Below, one piece after another: positions 1 through 10,107 of a stretch of DNA of 64,000 nucleotides; position 1 is the first letter of the stretch, and the number at the start of each line of letters is the position of its first letter. The position numbers and the translations under genes are program-made. The notes under the pieces are model-generated. The model had not been told where the DNA came from and made no database searches. It saw only the letters and a program-made list of their open reading frames with translations. Location of the stretch: contig JAUIRK010000894.1 in assembly GCA_030549495.1 (NCBI GenBank), positions 744,001 to 808,000 of the forward strand, given 5' to 3'. Source of the DNA: Nectonema munidae. Its lineage: Eukaryota; Nematomorpha; Nectonematoida; Nectonematidae.

Positions 1-2930
1 TCAAAATGGCATCCAAAATATTTGAAATACCTCTTGTAAAAAATTTGGAAATTCTAACTTGATAATGAATTATATTCTTATCTCAGAATTTCCTAGTTGG
101 TATACCTACGCTCCATATAAAGTTTTCATCTTTAGACAATAACTCTCTCTCTTCGTTTTTTCTTTATTGAAATATTCACAACTAGCAGTATCTTTATCCT
201 CATTATCGACTCATCAAACTCTTCCTCAAGCTCAGATAAAATATCCATTGGTTTAGCATTAATTTAATGATTCAGAGACATTCTTATGAGGCCAAAATTA
301 AATTATACGAAAAAGCAATAGCAAAATATAACATGTTGAAATAATCGAAAAAATGTAAAACAATGAAAAATAAAATTTCAATGAATAAAAATCTATAAAA
401 CTAGATTTTGATTCACATAAAAGTTATTTGCGAAAAAGATTTTCAACCCATATAAATTTTTTTCACAACATGCATATAAAAAATTCACTAAAAGTTAAAA
501 TTGAAATGAGTGGAAAATTACTCAAAAACAGTATGCGGATAAGTTGTACGGTTTTATAGATAATCTAGAGAAAAACTGTGCTCACTTTTCAGAATAATAC
601 ATGTTAATATCATAAATCACATACCTTTTATGACTATATAGGTTTTTGTAAAGTAAACTTCATAACTCTGGAAATAATTTTAAGGATTTAAATTTTTGTA
701 AAAACGCGCTTAAATCAAAAGCCTCAAAAACTGTTAGAAAACTAAAAGGAAATAACAGGGCTTAGAAAACGTAAGTTGAGTAAAATGCACATATTGAAAA
801 ATAAACAAATGTAAAAAATTGTAAAAAAATTAGCACCGCATACATTAGCTTTACAGAATCAGAAGGTAAATAATTCAGACTTTGATTCTAAGTATTTGCA
901 CCAAATGCGTTCAGTTCTGATTCTTACTCCGACTCTTATATCAGATGAAGTATACAAAAATGATGTAGCTAGAGTATTTAAAGAAACACTTTAATTCCTA
1001 CCCTAGCTTTTGTGAGATTCCGAGTCCGGTGATTCCTGACCCTTCAAAACCTCAGACTTCTCCTAGGCTCTGGTATACATAAATACTTAAAATGCATATG
1101 GAAAAAATAACAAAAATTCATTTTGTGGCCTATACCAAAATTGATTAAGGTCGAGACTTTGTTTTGGATAAAAATAGTGTTCAAACCTTCCCAACTTTCC
1201 ATAGGCGAATCTTGGTGTGGTTTTGAATATAGCTGTTTCGCCAACATGCATCAGCTGCACACCCAACTCTAAAACTAAAGAAATAAAATGATGATATAGT
1301 TCATATCACTTATTCATACCTAATTGTTCTTAAAATTGTCACAACAAACACCTTGTATGCCGAGGGATAAACTTCTTTGTTTCGTCATTTTATCATAGGC
1401 ACATCATATATTATTTACGTGAATTTGGGTTCGGCCTTTCAAAAACACTTTATTACGTTTAATGTTAGAGTAAGCGGTGTGAGTAGTGAATTATAAATAC
1501 CATTTATAAGAACGAAATAGTCTAGATTGCGCTCATGTGACATGGAAGACATAATCTTTCAAGAAAAAAATTAAACACACCAGATGATTGTATCTGTGAG
1601 AAAATCTAATCTCATAAGTGAGTATGATTAATGTTATTCATTATAAATGCACATAGACAATTCCTTATTTAATTAGTTAAAAGTGTGTGCTACTTTAGAT
1701 GTTAGTTTATGTGCATAATTGTATAAACATAGCATAGCGGTAATTATTTTACACAAGTGAAGGAAACATTATTATGATCTTGTCAGAGTTCAGGACGTTT
1801 CCAGAAGATGAATAAAAAGAATTGAAAACAAAATGTGGCTATGCTGATGTTTTTGAAATTTCAGTATTTCATTGTATGGGTGCCTAATGTGAATATGCAT
1901 GTATTCGTATATATGTATGTGTGTAGATATGTCTAGATGTTTTTCGTGTAAGACGTGTCAATTCAAATAAATAGGAAAGTTTGTGTCAAGAAGGTCAAAA
2001 AATGTATATGTAAATGTATGTATGGGCGATTGTGCTAACACTAAAATACCTCTAATAGTAACTCTAATGCTAATCCTAACGCCGACATTAGGTTTCCAAA
2101 GTTTTACACATCAAGGCCCATTTAAAAATTGGTTGGACACTCGTCAACTATTATGCAAATTGGGAAAAAATTCGAATAGTCAAAATCAGCCGTAAGGTGA
2201 ACTAATTTATAAACAACTAATACTTAGAGTGTTCTAAAAGCGGGAAAAGAAACGCTAAATATCATCATCAGAATTCATAAAATGTAGCTTCACCGAATAA
2301 AGATAACACTTAACACATTTTATCCCAAAAAAGTACTAAATATTTGGATATAAAATAAAATCGAAAAAATAGGCTGCCTCCGTTGACCCCTTTATTCCGA
2401 ATGGAAAACTGGTGTCCCATAAAATAAAAAAAACGACAACTCTAATTTAAATACAGCAAACGCGTTGAAAAAAATAAGTAGACGATTAGTTCTCAAAAAC
2501 ATTGGCATTGGAAGCCAAAAATGGAGAGTGGGATAGAATTGGTTAATAATAATAATAATAATAATAATGTAAATCACTATAACTGAGATTATGATTATTA
2601 GTAGACATGATGAATCCTTACTGCAGTCAAATGTGTTATTGGGAAAATTTAGGATTAATTCCAGGTCATTACAAAGTTTGAAACAAAATTTGTTGTAAAC
2701 TGGAGACCGCGGTGCCGTAGGGGATAACGAAGTAGCTTCATAGAGACCGAGAAGGGGATACTGTGTAGATCGTTTTGCACAACATATTGCATCCATATTC
2801 GGTTATTTGCGAGTTTTGCCAATAGCATTTAAAAGAATAAGTAAATTACTTTGAAATGAGTTAACTAATTACTTTTATTTTTTATTCTTTTCATGGCTAA
2901 TTTTATGTGAATTTTTCTTAATGGCTTAAA
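1..2930. other. Gene-poor AT-rich DNA, left edge
   Basis: I see no supportable host gene here. A short minus-strand stretch near 180-290 reads as an acidic peptide (DILSELEEEFDES) but is broken by a stop just upstream, which suggests a decayed transposase or exon scrap. A short ATT/AAT microsatellite lies near 2545-2568. Missing downstream exons of the FKBP8-like gene could lie in this interval on the minus strand, but I could not identify any. Confidence 0.4.
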
Positions 2931-2932
2931 AA

Positions 2933-3073
2933 ATGAAATATGACGACTCATACTTGAAATTTATATCATCTGGTTGGGAAAAAGAACCTAAGTGTCTTTT
3001 GTGTTCTAAAGTGTTAGAATCCACTTTTTTAAAGAACGGCAAATTAAAAAGACACCTAGAAATGCCCATATGA
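2933..3073 (+). pseudogene. hAT transposase N-terminal BED-finger scrap
   Basis: A 46-codon open stretch reads MKYDDSYLKF near the start and then has a Cys-x2-Cys pair (CLLC) followed by GKLKRHLE. This is the BED-type zinc finger found at the N terminus of ZBED5/SCAN-type hAT transposases and their domesticated relatives. It stops before the second histidine of the finger, so it is a truncated relic. The next ~140 bp (3074-3215) resemble 40553-40690, so the surrounding element is dispersed. Family assignment rests on the motif only. Confidence 0.55.
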
Positions 3074-3989
3074 AAATATCTAATATTACAGCAATTTTTT
3101 AGTATAAATACAAAATTTTGTCTTAAAATATCTGCATATATAAAACTTAAAAAATAACTATAAAATAGGCATTGAATTCAACATACTTCACATTAATACA
3201 AATATAGGAGATGATATGAAAATGAAACAAAACAAGGATATTACAATAAATAAAACTGTATTGGCATAGCTAGATTGCTGAACTAAATTTTTTAATTTTT
3301 AGTTTTATTGCCAACATTTTGAGTAAATTAAAAATTATCTATACTTACAGAGATTGAACATATTTCATAAAACAAGAACATTTATCTCATTTTATTATAA
3401 AATATAAGGATTACTATAACAATAGTAAAAATTTTATATATAAAGGTGCTTGGGAGGAAAGTTTTTAAAGAAGAAAAGTAAGACCAATAAAGAGTAATGC
3501 GTGTAAATGTAATAATAAATATAATTGGCAGCGCCCTTCAGTGAATCTTACGGCACTCATATGTGACGGTGCACACGAGTTGGTAAACACTGAGATAATG
3601 GAAATCAAATCAAAATTTTCAAATCTTTTAAATGGGACGAAAGTGGCCAAAAATTTTTCTTTTTTTATATGACTAAAATTTATGATTTTTCAATCAACTA
3701 CACATTGTTTCATTTTATCAACAAATTGAAAAGAAACTTTTGGTATGCTTTTTCCTAGTACTACATTAGTCCTTCTTTATCTAATCTTATGCCATTAATC
3801 CTTAGTCTCTAATGAGAAGCTCGGGTAGGGTGCCACTCAGTGTTGTGAGATAGCTTGATTTTTCCCAAAATTTGCTACTTTTGGTACTTCTGTGCTACAA
3901 AATTTTTAATCTTGAATTGTGCGATTACATTTAGATTTGAAAAGATTTAGATTTTTTTTAAAACTAATTGAGTGATAAAGTTTTTTACC

Positions 3990-6200
3990 CTCATCCTATA
4001 AAACCGGGCCTGATAGGCCCGTAAAAATGAAGAATATTTTATATTTTTTAATTTTAGAGTACAAAAATAAAAGAATTCCTAGACTAATATCTTTTTAAAA
4101 GTTTTAAATAAACTTTTTAACAAAATTTTTTTTAATTTTAAATTATGATGCAAAAACAAAATTTTCCCCATAAAGGAAATATCCGGCCTTTAAGGCCCAC
4201 AAAAGTATATACCTAAAAATATAGATTTTATAAATTTTTACATATTTAAGTTTTATATTATTTATACATTTATAGTATTCTTGAAAAAAAAAATTTTTTA
4301 GATTTTTTAAATATTTAAGCTTTATATTATTTATACATTTATAGTATTTTTTTTAATTTTTAGCTTTTTAAATTGTTCCATTACTTAGATTTTGCTTGAA
4401 TTTTTTTTTCTAAACATGAATAAAAATATTTTTTTTATTCTTGAGAAGGAACTCAAAAAAGATTATAGTAGTGATGAACATTCAAAAGATTTTTCAGAAG
4501 ATGAATATGTTCCATCTGAAGAAAGCGGCTCTGATGAAGAATTTTTTGAACATGATTCCATTGTTGATTTTGACTCTGATGAAAGCAATGATACAAATGA
4601 TAATTACAGTCTTTCTATTGAGAAAAATGTAGACTCAGCTTTCAAGCATGATAGGTTAGATGAATTCTATTTTGCAAAGGATGGAACAAAGTGGAATTCT
4701 AGACCTTCTTGTAAAAGTAAGACTTTAAAACATAATATAATCAAGCTTCGTTCAAAACCTAGGAACTTACCTAATTCTTTGAATGAAATTTTGGATGTTT
4801 TTAGTTTATTTTTGCCACACAGTCTTCTAATTAAAATTGTAGAGTATACCAATATGGAAGCAAGAAGGGTGTATGAAAAATCCAATAAAAGTGAATGGCA
4901 ATAAACCGAAATCATGAGATTCTTGCCTTTATTGGCTTGATACTTGTTGCTGGAAATTTGAGGCAAAACAATCTCGCGCTAGAAAAGATCTGAGATCGAA
5001 GATATGGCTCGCCTATTTTTAGAGCTACAATGTCTCAATACCGTTTTAAAGCTATCACCCGTTTTATCAGATTTGATGACAAACATACTAGGTCTTCAAG
5101 GAAAGCCTCCGACAAGTTAGCTCAAATACGCGAAGTATTGGAAGAAATTAGTAAGTTCCTTTTGAGATATTATACCCAAGGCGAATTCTTACTGTAGTGT
5201 AGACTAACAATTAATTCCTTATAGAGGAGGCTGTCCATTTACACAGTAGTTTCCAAGCAAGCCCGATAAATATGGGATGAAAGTGTTTTGGAAATGTGAT
5301 ACGAATTTTATCCGTTGAAAGCAAAGGCATATTTAGGAAAGGAATCTGATATTCGCCAAGTAGGCTTGGCTCAAAAAGTAGTTTTGGGACTTTCATCTCC
5401 TTTCAACCAAAGTGGTAGGAACATCACTGTTGACAACTTTTTAACAGATTTGAAATTAGCTCAAACATTATTACAAAACTGCCTGACTTTAGTTGGTACT
5501 CTCCGAAAAAATAAAACTTTCATACCGAAAGTGTTCCTTGAAACAAAATATAGACAAGTGAAAAGTTCTCTTTTTGGATTTAACAAAAATATTACTTTAG
5601 ATTCTTACATACCAAAAAAGAACAAAACAGTGCTGTTTTTGTCAAGTATGCATCACAGTGACGATGTGTCAGAAAATGAAGAGAAAAACCTGAGATAAAT
5701 TTAGACTGCTTAGATAAACTTGTGCATCGATATATGTCAAAAAGAAAAACAAAAAGATGGCCCTTGTGTTTCTTTTATAATTTGTTAGGCGTTGCGGCTA
5801 TAGCGGCTTTTATAATATGGGTTCATAAATATCCATCATGGGAAAAAAGTAGAAAGTTCAAACGTAGAACTTTTTTAGAAAAACTGTCGGAACAACTTGT
5901 TTTCAGTCACATCCAAAAACGAATTGAAAGCAAAAAGCTACAGAGAACAGAAAAAAATGCTCTTGATTTAGTAGGCTTTAATTTCCAAAATGTACAAACG
6001 GAGATGCTACATTTGCCCCTCAGTAAAAGACAGAAAAAGCCAACAAGTTTGTTTCCATTGTAATAAAAACGTTTGTGGAGAACACTCAACATCAAAAAGA
6101 ATATGTAAAAATTGTGTTTAAATATTTTTTCAATGTTTAATTCGAAAATAAATATATTTTGTGGTTTTTTTATACTTAAAAAGTCTTCGGGCCTGTAAAG
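3990..6200 (+). mobile_element. piggyBac transposon, degenerate
   Basis: This element carries a recognisable but broken piggyBac transposase. Both flanks carry GGGCCT-type short palindromes: near 4004-4021 (GGGCCTGATAGGCCC), near 4192-4199, and the related GGGCCTGTAAAG near 6188-6199. These are probably terminal or subterminal inverted repeats. I could not place the exact ends or an intact TTAA target duplication. Several frame breaks mean it cannot encode its own transposase. It may be related to the TTAA MITEs elsewhere in the window, but its end sequences are not obviously the same. Confidence 0.6.
4417..6120 (+). pseudogene. piggyBac transposase, frame-broken
   Basis: Three open blocks in different frames follow family order. 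Block 4417-4904 has a long Asp/Glu/Ser-rich acidic N terminus (for example SEDEYVPSEESGSDEE), typical of piggyBac proteins. Block ~5315-5698 carries the catalytic-core signature ITVDNFLTDLKLAQTLL followed by VGTLRKNKTFIPKVF. Block ~5696-6063 contains LDCLDKL, SKRKTKRWPLCFFYNLL and a basic tail. A final stretch in another frame (about 6006-6120) encodes a cysteine-rich cross-brace finger (CYIC, CFHC, CGEH, CKNCV) ending in TAA. The ~400 bp between the first two blocks hold stops in all frames I read. At least four frame disruptions are present. Family is confident; activity is excluded. Confidence 0.8.
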
Positions 6201-6261
6201 CACCTTTTTGCCTTTTGTGTATTAAAAACAATGTGGGACAAGGGTTTTTCATGACACCATA

Positions 6262-6452
6262 TTAAAATATTAATATTTTCTTGATTAAATAATATTTCCT
6301 TTTTTCCAAGTAAGACAAGGGTAAGGCTAGTGGTTTTATAATAAGCAAGTTTTTCGCCTTTAGCTCAGAAGTTCCTGGCAAGCGTGGTTCTACTGTGGGT
6401 TTCATGGCAATATTCTTCTTATACACAACTTGAATGCTTATCTTTCCATCTT
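6262..6452 (-). other. Unplaced minus-strand coding-like stretch
   Basis: A possible acceptor (tcctccttag) precedes about 60 open codons reading DGKISIQVVYKKNIAMKP, then TVEPRLPGTSELKAKN, to a TAA. It lies downstream of exon 2 of the FKBP8-like gene on the same strand. Its phase does not join that exon (it would create a stop), and the sequence is not FKBP-like. It may be an exon of something else, a transposon scrap, or chance. Confidence 0.2.
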
Positions 6453-6482
6453 CTAAGGAGGACGTCCGAATCTCTTAACAGG

Positions 6483-6620
6483 TTAACGACCAGAATAATC
6501 AAACGGTATCTAATGTAAAGTAGAAGATTTGTATTAAAAAGCATTAATAAACACAGATGATTTTATTTTTAAAGTCACAACATATGTCGACTGTGGTCGA
6601 TAACTGATTAAACTTGTAGG
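6483..6620. mobile_element. TTAA MITE relative (diverged)
   Basis: It starts TTAACGACCAG and then matches the copy at 51328 closely for ~90 bp (TATCTAATGTAAAG, TTTGTATTAAAAAGCATT). It shares the TTAA-plus-GACCAG end and a degraded CAGATGA version of the family motif. The right end is not clear. Confidence 0.45.
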
Positions 6621-6810
6621 GCCATAATATTTTTTATATGGTCATGTAATGGCTCCCTACTCAATTTTAATGTATTACGATCATTTAAGATGATCTCGGA
6701 TGATAGATGCAAAAGGTGATATATTATACACATTTTCATTGTATATTTTAAGTAAAGTCGAGCGTAAATGTCAAAACATTGAAAATATGTAGACTTTAAA
6801 AAAGTTTTAC

Positions 6811-6964
6811 ATCCTAAGGTATCACCATCATTGATCACAAAATGGAATTCTTTTTCCACTTCAACGCATTCCTCAGTTCCTTCCATCTTGGCAATGAAAT
6901 TGACAACAACCAAATCTTTATTTACTGGTTTTTCGGAGTTCTTATCAAAGGATCCTTCTAAACT
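6811..6964 (-). CDS. FKBP8-like gene, exon 2
   Basis: This exon has acceptor ttttgacag before 6964 and donor gtaaaa after 6811. It enters in phase 0, matching exon 1, and leaves in phase 1. It encodes SLEGSFDKNSEKPVNKDLVV, then VNFIAKMEGTEECVEVEKEF, then HFVINDGDTLG. This is the first half of an FKBP-type peptidyl-prolyl isomerase domain of the FKBP8/FKBP38 kind, where the family has a V-x-V-H strand and an E-L-V-F-x-L-G-D strand. Downstream exons (rest of the FKBP fold, TPRs, C-terminal membrane anchor) were not found toward position 1. They may be diverged, beyond the window, or lost; the piggyBac relic lies in that direction. Confidence 0.7.
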
Positions 6965-7092
6965 CTGTCAAAATACAATAGATTAATAAATGTTAAAGAC
7001 ATATAATTTCATGCATTAAAAATTCACATTATTTCCCATTGAACAAGATTCTTCCAGCAACAATAATGAACACATAGTCTATGCGTTCAAGG

Positions 7093-7160
7093 CAGTGGTG
7101 TAGCAAGAGGGTGCGGATGGACGGCAGCCCCAGAGGCCACAATTCATTCGCATTAATAAA
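7093..7160. mobile_element. hAT-type MITE end, fragment
   Basis: The sequence CAGTGGTGTAGCAAGAGGG closely matches the end of the 204-bp element at 28787-28990 (right end, read inverted: CAGTGGTGTAGCTAAA). I could not find the opposite end, so this is probably a truncated copy in the intron of the FKBP8-like gene. Confidence 0.4.
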
Positions 7161-8009
7161 CAATGAATCCACGGGCTAAAAATGCCTATATCTAAGAAAA
7201 ACTAGGCCTATGAATTATTTTTGGCCAAAGATTTTGATTCATTTAATTTCACATTTTTTATAAGATTTTTTAGGGAAGTAATCTAAATTTAAATTCTCAT
7301 TTAAATAAACTCAAAATATTTTTTTATATTAACACATAAATAATTTAAAAAAAGATGTTTTAGCTTGATTCTATATTTTTCAGGCTATTATATCGATAAT
7401 AAATATTTTAGACATGTGGAGTGAATTGGATAAATTTGTGATATAATAAAATAGAAAAGATTATCTTTCTTGATTTTTGGCTACTTTTATACCAAAGTAT
7501 ATCCCTTCTGCTTTCTCTGAATCAAAATGGGTAGAACGAATTCATTTCGTAAACTTCTTCAGTGATCTATATATTTAAAAAACAATGTTCTTTTTTTGTG
7601 GCGGAAGAACGGAGTATGCAAAATCTTTGACTTGATTGGATAAAAAATTTTGAATAATTTTTTTGTTTTAACCAATCAAATAATTTTCAACATCTTTTAA
7701 ATTTCAACCATTGAAATGAACTAAGAAAAATCTCTGATCTGATATTTTCACTCATTTATCCTCACTAGAAAAAGCAGCAAATTTTTCGTGGAAAACCCGA
7801 TAATCTGAAAAACTAATTTTAGCACCTAAGAAAAAAATATTTAATTTATTAAAATATAATTATAATTCCATTTTTATTGAATTTTTGTCTGTGTTTTTAA
7901 AACAATACTTAAAATGAAAAGATTAGCTACTTTCAATACAAATTCGCTTAAATTTCATAAAATCTTAGGCTTGCAATGAACATAAATATTTTTTCTTTAC
8001 TTTCTAGGG

Positions 8010-8290
8010 CAGTGTTGTCTAAATTGCAGCCCGCAGGCCATACGCGGCCCTAAGTATTGTAAAATGCAGCCCGTGGCTTCTTTTGAAACATCGTGCATTT
8101 TGCATCTTTTGAATTCAAGAATCAAATCTGTCAACTACCACCTTTCGATTTACATTATAAACATCTTAGCACATTATTTAACCTATTTAATGATGGTTTT
8201 AATTGAAAAATATTATATATTTTCAAGTAACAAGTTTTATAATAAATATTATTAGTAAAAATGCGGTCCGATGCACAATTTTTTATAGGG
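8010..8290. mobile_element. Possible hAT-like non-autonomous element
   Basis: The left part reads CAGTGTTGTCTAAATTGCAG then a GC-rich GCCCGCAGGCC stretch. The right part contains TGCGGTCCGATGCACAA, partly complementary to the left. CAGTG-plus-CGGCC ends are common in animal hAT elements. The ends are too diverged to give a target duplication. It lies in the intron between exons 1 and 2 of the FKBP8-like gene. Confidence 0.3.
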
Positions 8291-8730
8291 TAATGTCCTA
8301 TGGTGAGCATGGATATCGAAATAAGGGTGATTCCGGTATCTATGGCGTCATACTGTAAACTGTTTGATTCATGTAACTGACATGAAGTACATGCAGAATA
8401 TTGTATCGTGATCTTGTGATAAAATTATATTTTATATTAAAATTTCTCTAATTAAAAGATAAAGAAATAGAAAAAAAGTTCTTTACTCGTCATACAGAAA
8501 ATCTAACAGTAAAGGTTCACACGCAAGGAAGCATTTGGCTAAAATTCTCGTTTTTACTAGTTTTTGAAGGAAATCTTAAAATATACGAGCAACATGGTAC
8601 TCACAAAAATTGATCAATTTTACTCTCTATCTCTCAATTCGATTGACTTATCGTCCACAAAGCGGAAAACAAAATTAAGCTACCAATCTAAGGCGGTATT
8701 TAAATATTCAGAAGGTGGTTTAAAATTTAC

Positions 8731-9639
8731 TTTCATTAAAATGTCACCAGAACCAATCACATCAATCCATTCAGAAGAAGGTGGTGATGAAGCTGTATCC
8801 TTTTCTGTGTCTGAGAGCACTTCCTTATCTTCATTTCTTTGAAGATTGGAATATAATTCCTTTTCAATGATATGATTCTCTTGCAATTCTTCATTTATTC
8901 TTTCTTTTGTATCATTTTTCGATACGTTTTCCTCTAAATCCATATGAGAATCCTGATTTGAATAAATAAAGTCATTATGTTCATGCGTTTCTTGTGAAGT
9001 CAAAACAGATTTAGAAGATGGGGAAGTTAAATCGGAATCTTCCACAATGTTTTCTTCCTCTATTTGATCTTTAGTAATATGATCATCCAGGACGTCAGAA
9101 TTCAAGTCTACTTCTGTTTCGTATTTTGATAATTTTTCCTTTAAATCGGTAGTAAATTTTTGATTTGATACTAAAAAATCGTTCTTTTGAGACCTTTCTT
9201 GAAAACGAATTACACCCGTGTCTTCAGAAGGGGGAAATAAATTAGTATCATTTTGTGAATTCTTTTCCTCTATTTGATTGCTAGTAACATGATTCTTCTG
9301 TACATCAGGATTTGCTTCTACTTTTGTTTGGAACTTTAGCATATTTCCTTCTGAATCGGTATGAGAATGTTTGATTGCATTTAAAAAACCATTATCTACA
9401 GGTATTTCTTTTGAAATTTTGTCATTAGAGTTTATAACTTTTAGTTCATCTATCGAACTTTTGGGAATTAAATTTAGGAAAACACAGGAATCCTGAGATG
9501 AAGTTTTAACAGAGTCATTAACTATTCCAAAGTTTTCATTCTCAATGATCAAATCATTATGATATCTGGACTCAGCACAGTCGGACACGTGACTAGAAGA
9601 TAGGATAGTGGATTCACTTTCAGAAACACGAACTTCCAT
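8731..9639 (-). CDS. FKBP8-like gene, exon 1 (repeat-rich acidic N terminus)
   Basis: The start is the ATG at 9639 (MEVRVSESES); no earlier in-frame ATG fits. The exon is 303 codons, phase 0, ending at donor gtaaat after ATGAAA. Its last residues, SEWIDVIGSGDILMK, match the conserved E-W-x-D-x-L-G-S/N-G-x-L-x-K entry of FKBP8 proteins and join exon 2 in frame. Before that is ~285 residues of Asp/Glu/Ser/Asn-rich, probably disordered sequence with three ~70-residue repeats; anchors are NHVTSNQIEE, DHITKDQIEE and NHIIEKEL. FKBP8 proteins are tail-anchored mitochondrial/ER immunophilins with roles in BCL2 binding and mitophagy. That role here is inference. The N terminus is longer than I would expect for the family. 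Confidence 0.7.
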
Positions 9640-9891
9640 ATATGAAAACACTATTAAGGAGGAAAAGCTTTGCGTTAAATGATCACTCTAGCTATCTAAA
9701 TAGGTATATTGTAAAATTATAAAGATCCCAATCTCTATATAAAAGAAATAAAGCAGAGAAACCGTAACCCATTTGATTCCATAGCCATATTTAAATGGCA
9801 CAGGCGATTTCTTTATTTTAATTAAGGTAGCTTTATATCAAATTACTTACTCTCGCCTCCTTTTTCCCGAATCGAATGGATTAAATTGGAA
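9640..9891. promoter_or_regulatory. Divergent intergenic region (possible bidirectional promoter)
   Basis: About 250 bp separate the ATG of the minus-strand FKBP8-like gene (9639) from the ATG of the plus-strand small ORF (9892). A cttaatag acceptor-like site sits just upstream of 9650, so a 5' non-coding exon for the minus gene is possible. I identified no clear TATA box for either direction. The call is by position only. Confidence 0.3.
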
Positions 9892-10101
9892 ATGCCTTTA
9901 AAGGAAACCAAGGACACTATAAGAATCAAGCAAGAAGAGTCCATACACACAGCCTTAAATCATATCATACAGTTCTTTCATTCAGTAAAAAGCGATGACA
10001 TGGCGATAAGAAGTGCAACACCGTTAAAACTTAATCGCAGCAACTTTTCTTCTGAAAAAGGCAAACTTCTATATCTTATCGTATCCAAAGTGAAGAAATG
10101 A
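9892..10101 (+). CDS. Small hypothetical protein (69 aa)
   Basis: A 69-residue ORF begins MPLKETKDTIRIKQEESI and ends LLYLIVSKVKK. It has mixed hydrophilic composition and no signal peptide or membrane segment. A poly(A) signal AATAAA (10102-10107) follows the TGA directly, as also seen at the Nup58-like gene. The opposite strand is full of stops, which supports this strand. I do not recognise the family. It could instead be the last exon of a larger plus-strand gene, but no good acceptor is visible upstream. Confidence 0.4.
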   Translation: MPLKETKDTIRIKQEESIHTALNHIIQFFHSVKSDDMAIRSATPLKLNRSNFSSEKGKLLYLIVSKVKK

Positions 10102-10107
10102 AATAAA

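Noticed and set aside
1044-1247. 67-codon minus-strand ORF in the left edge
   Set aside because: No family motif, and no neighbouring coding signal in the same frame.
2392-2796. 134-codon minus-strand ORF
   Set aside because: Contains an Ile-run from an AAT microsatellite and no recognisable domain; does not fit the missing FKBP8 exons.
4441-4966. Other-frame ORFs over the piggyBac N terminus
   Set aside because: Shadows of the acidic transposase frame; no independent support.
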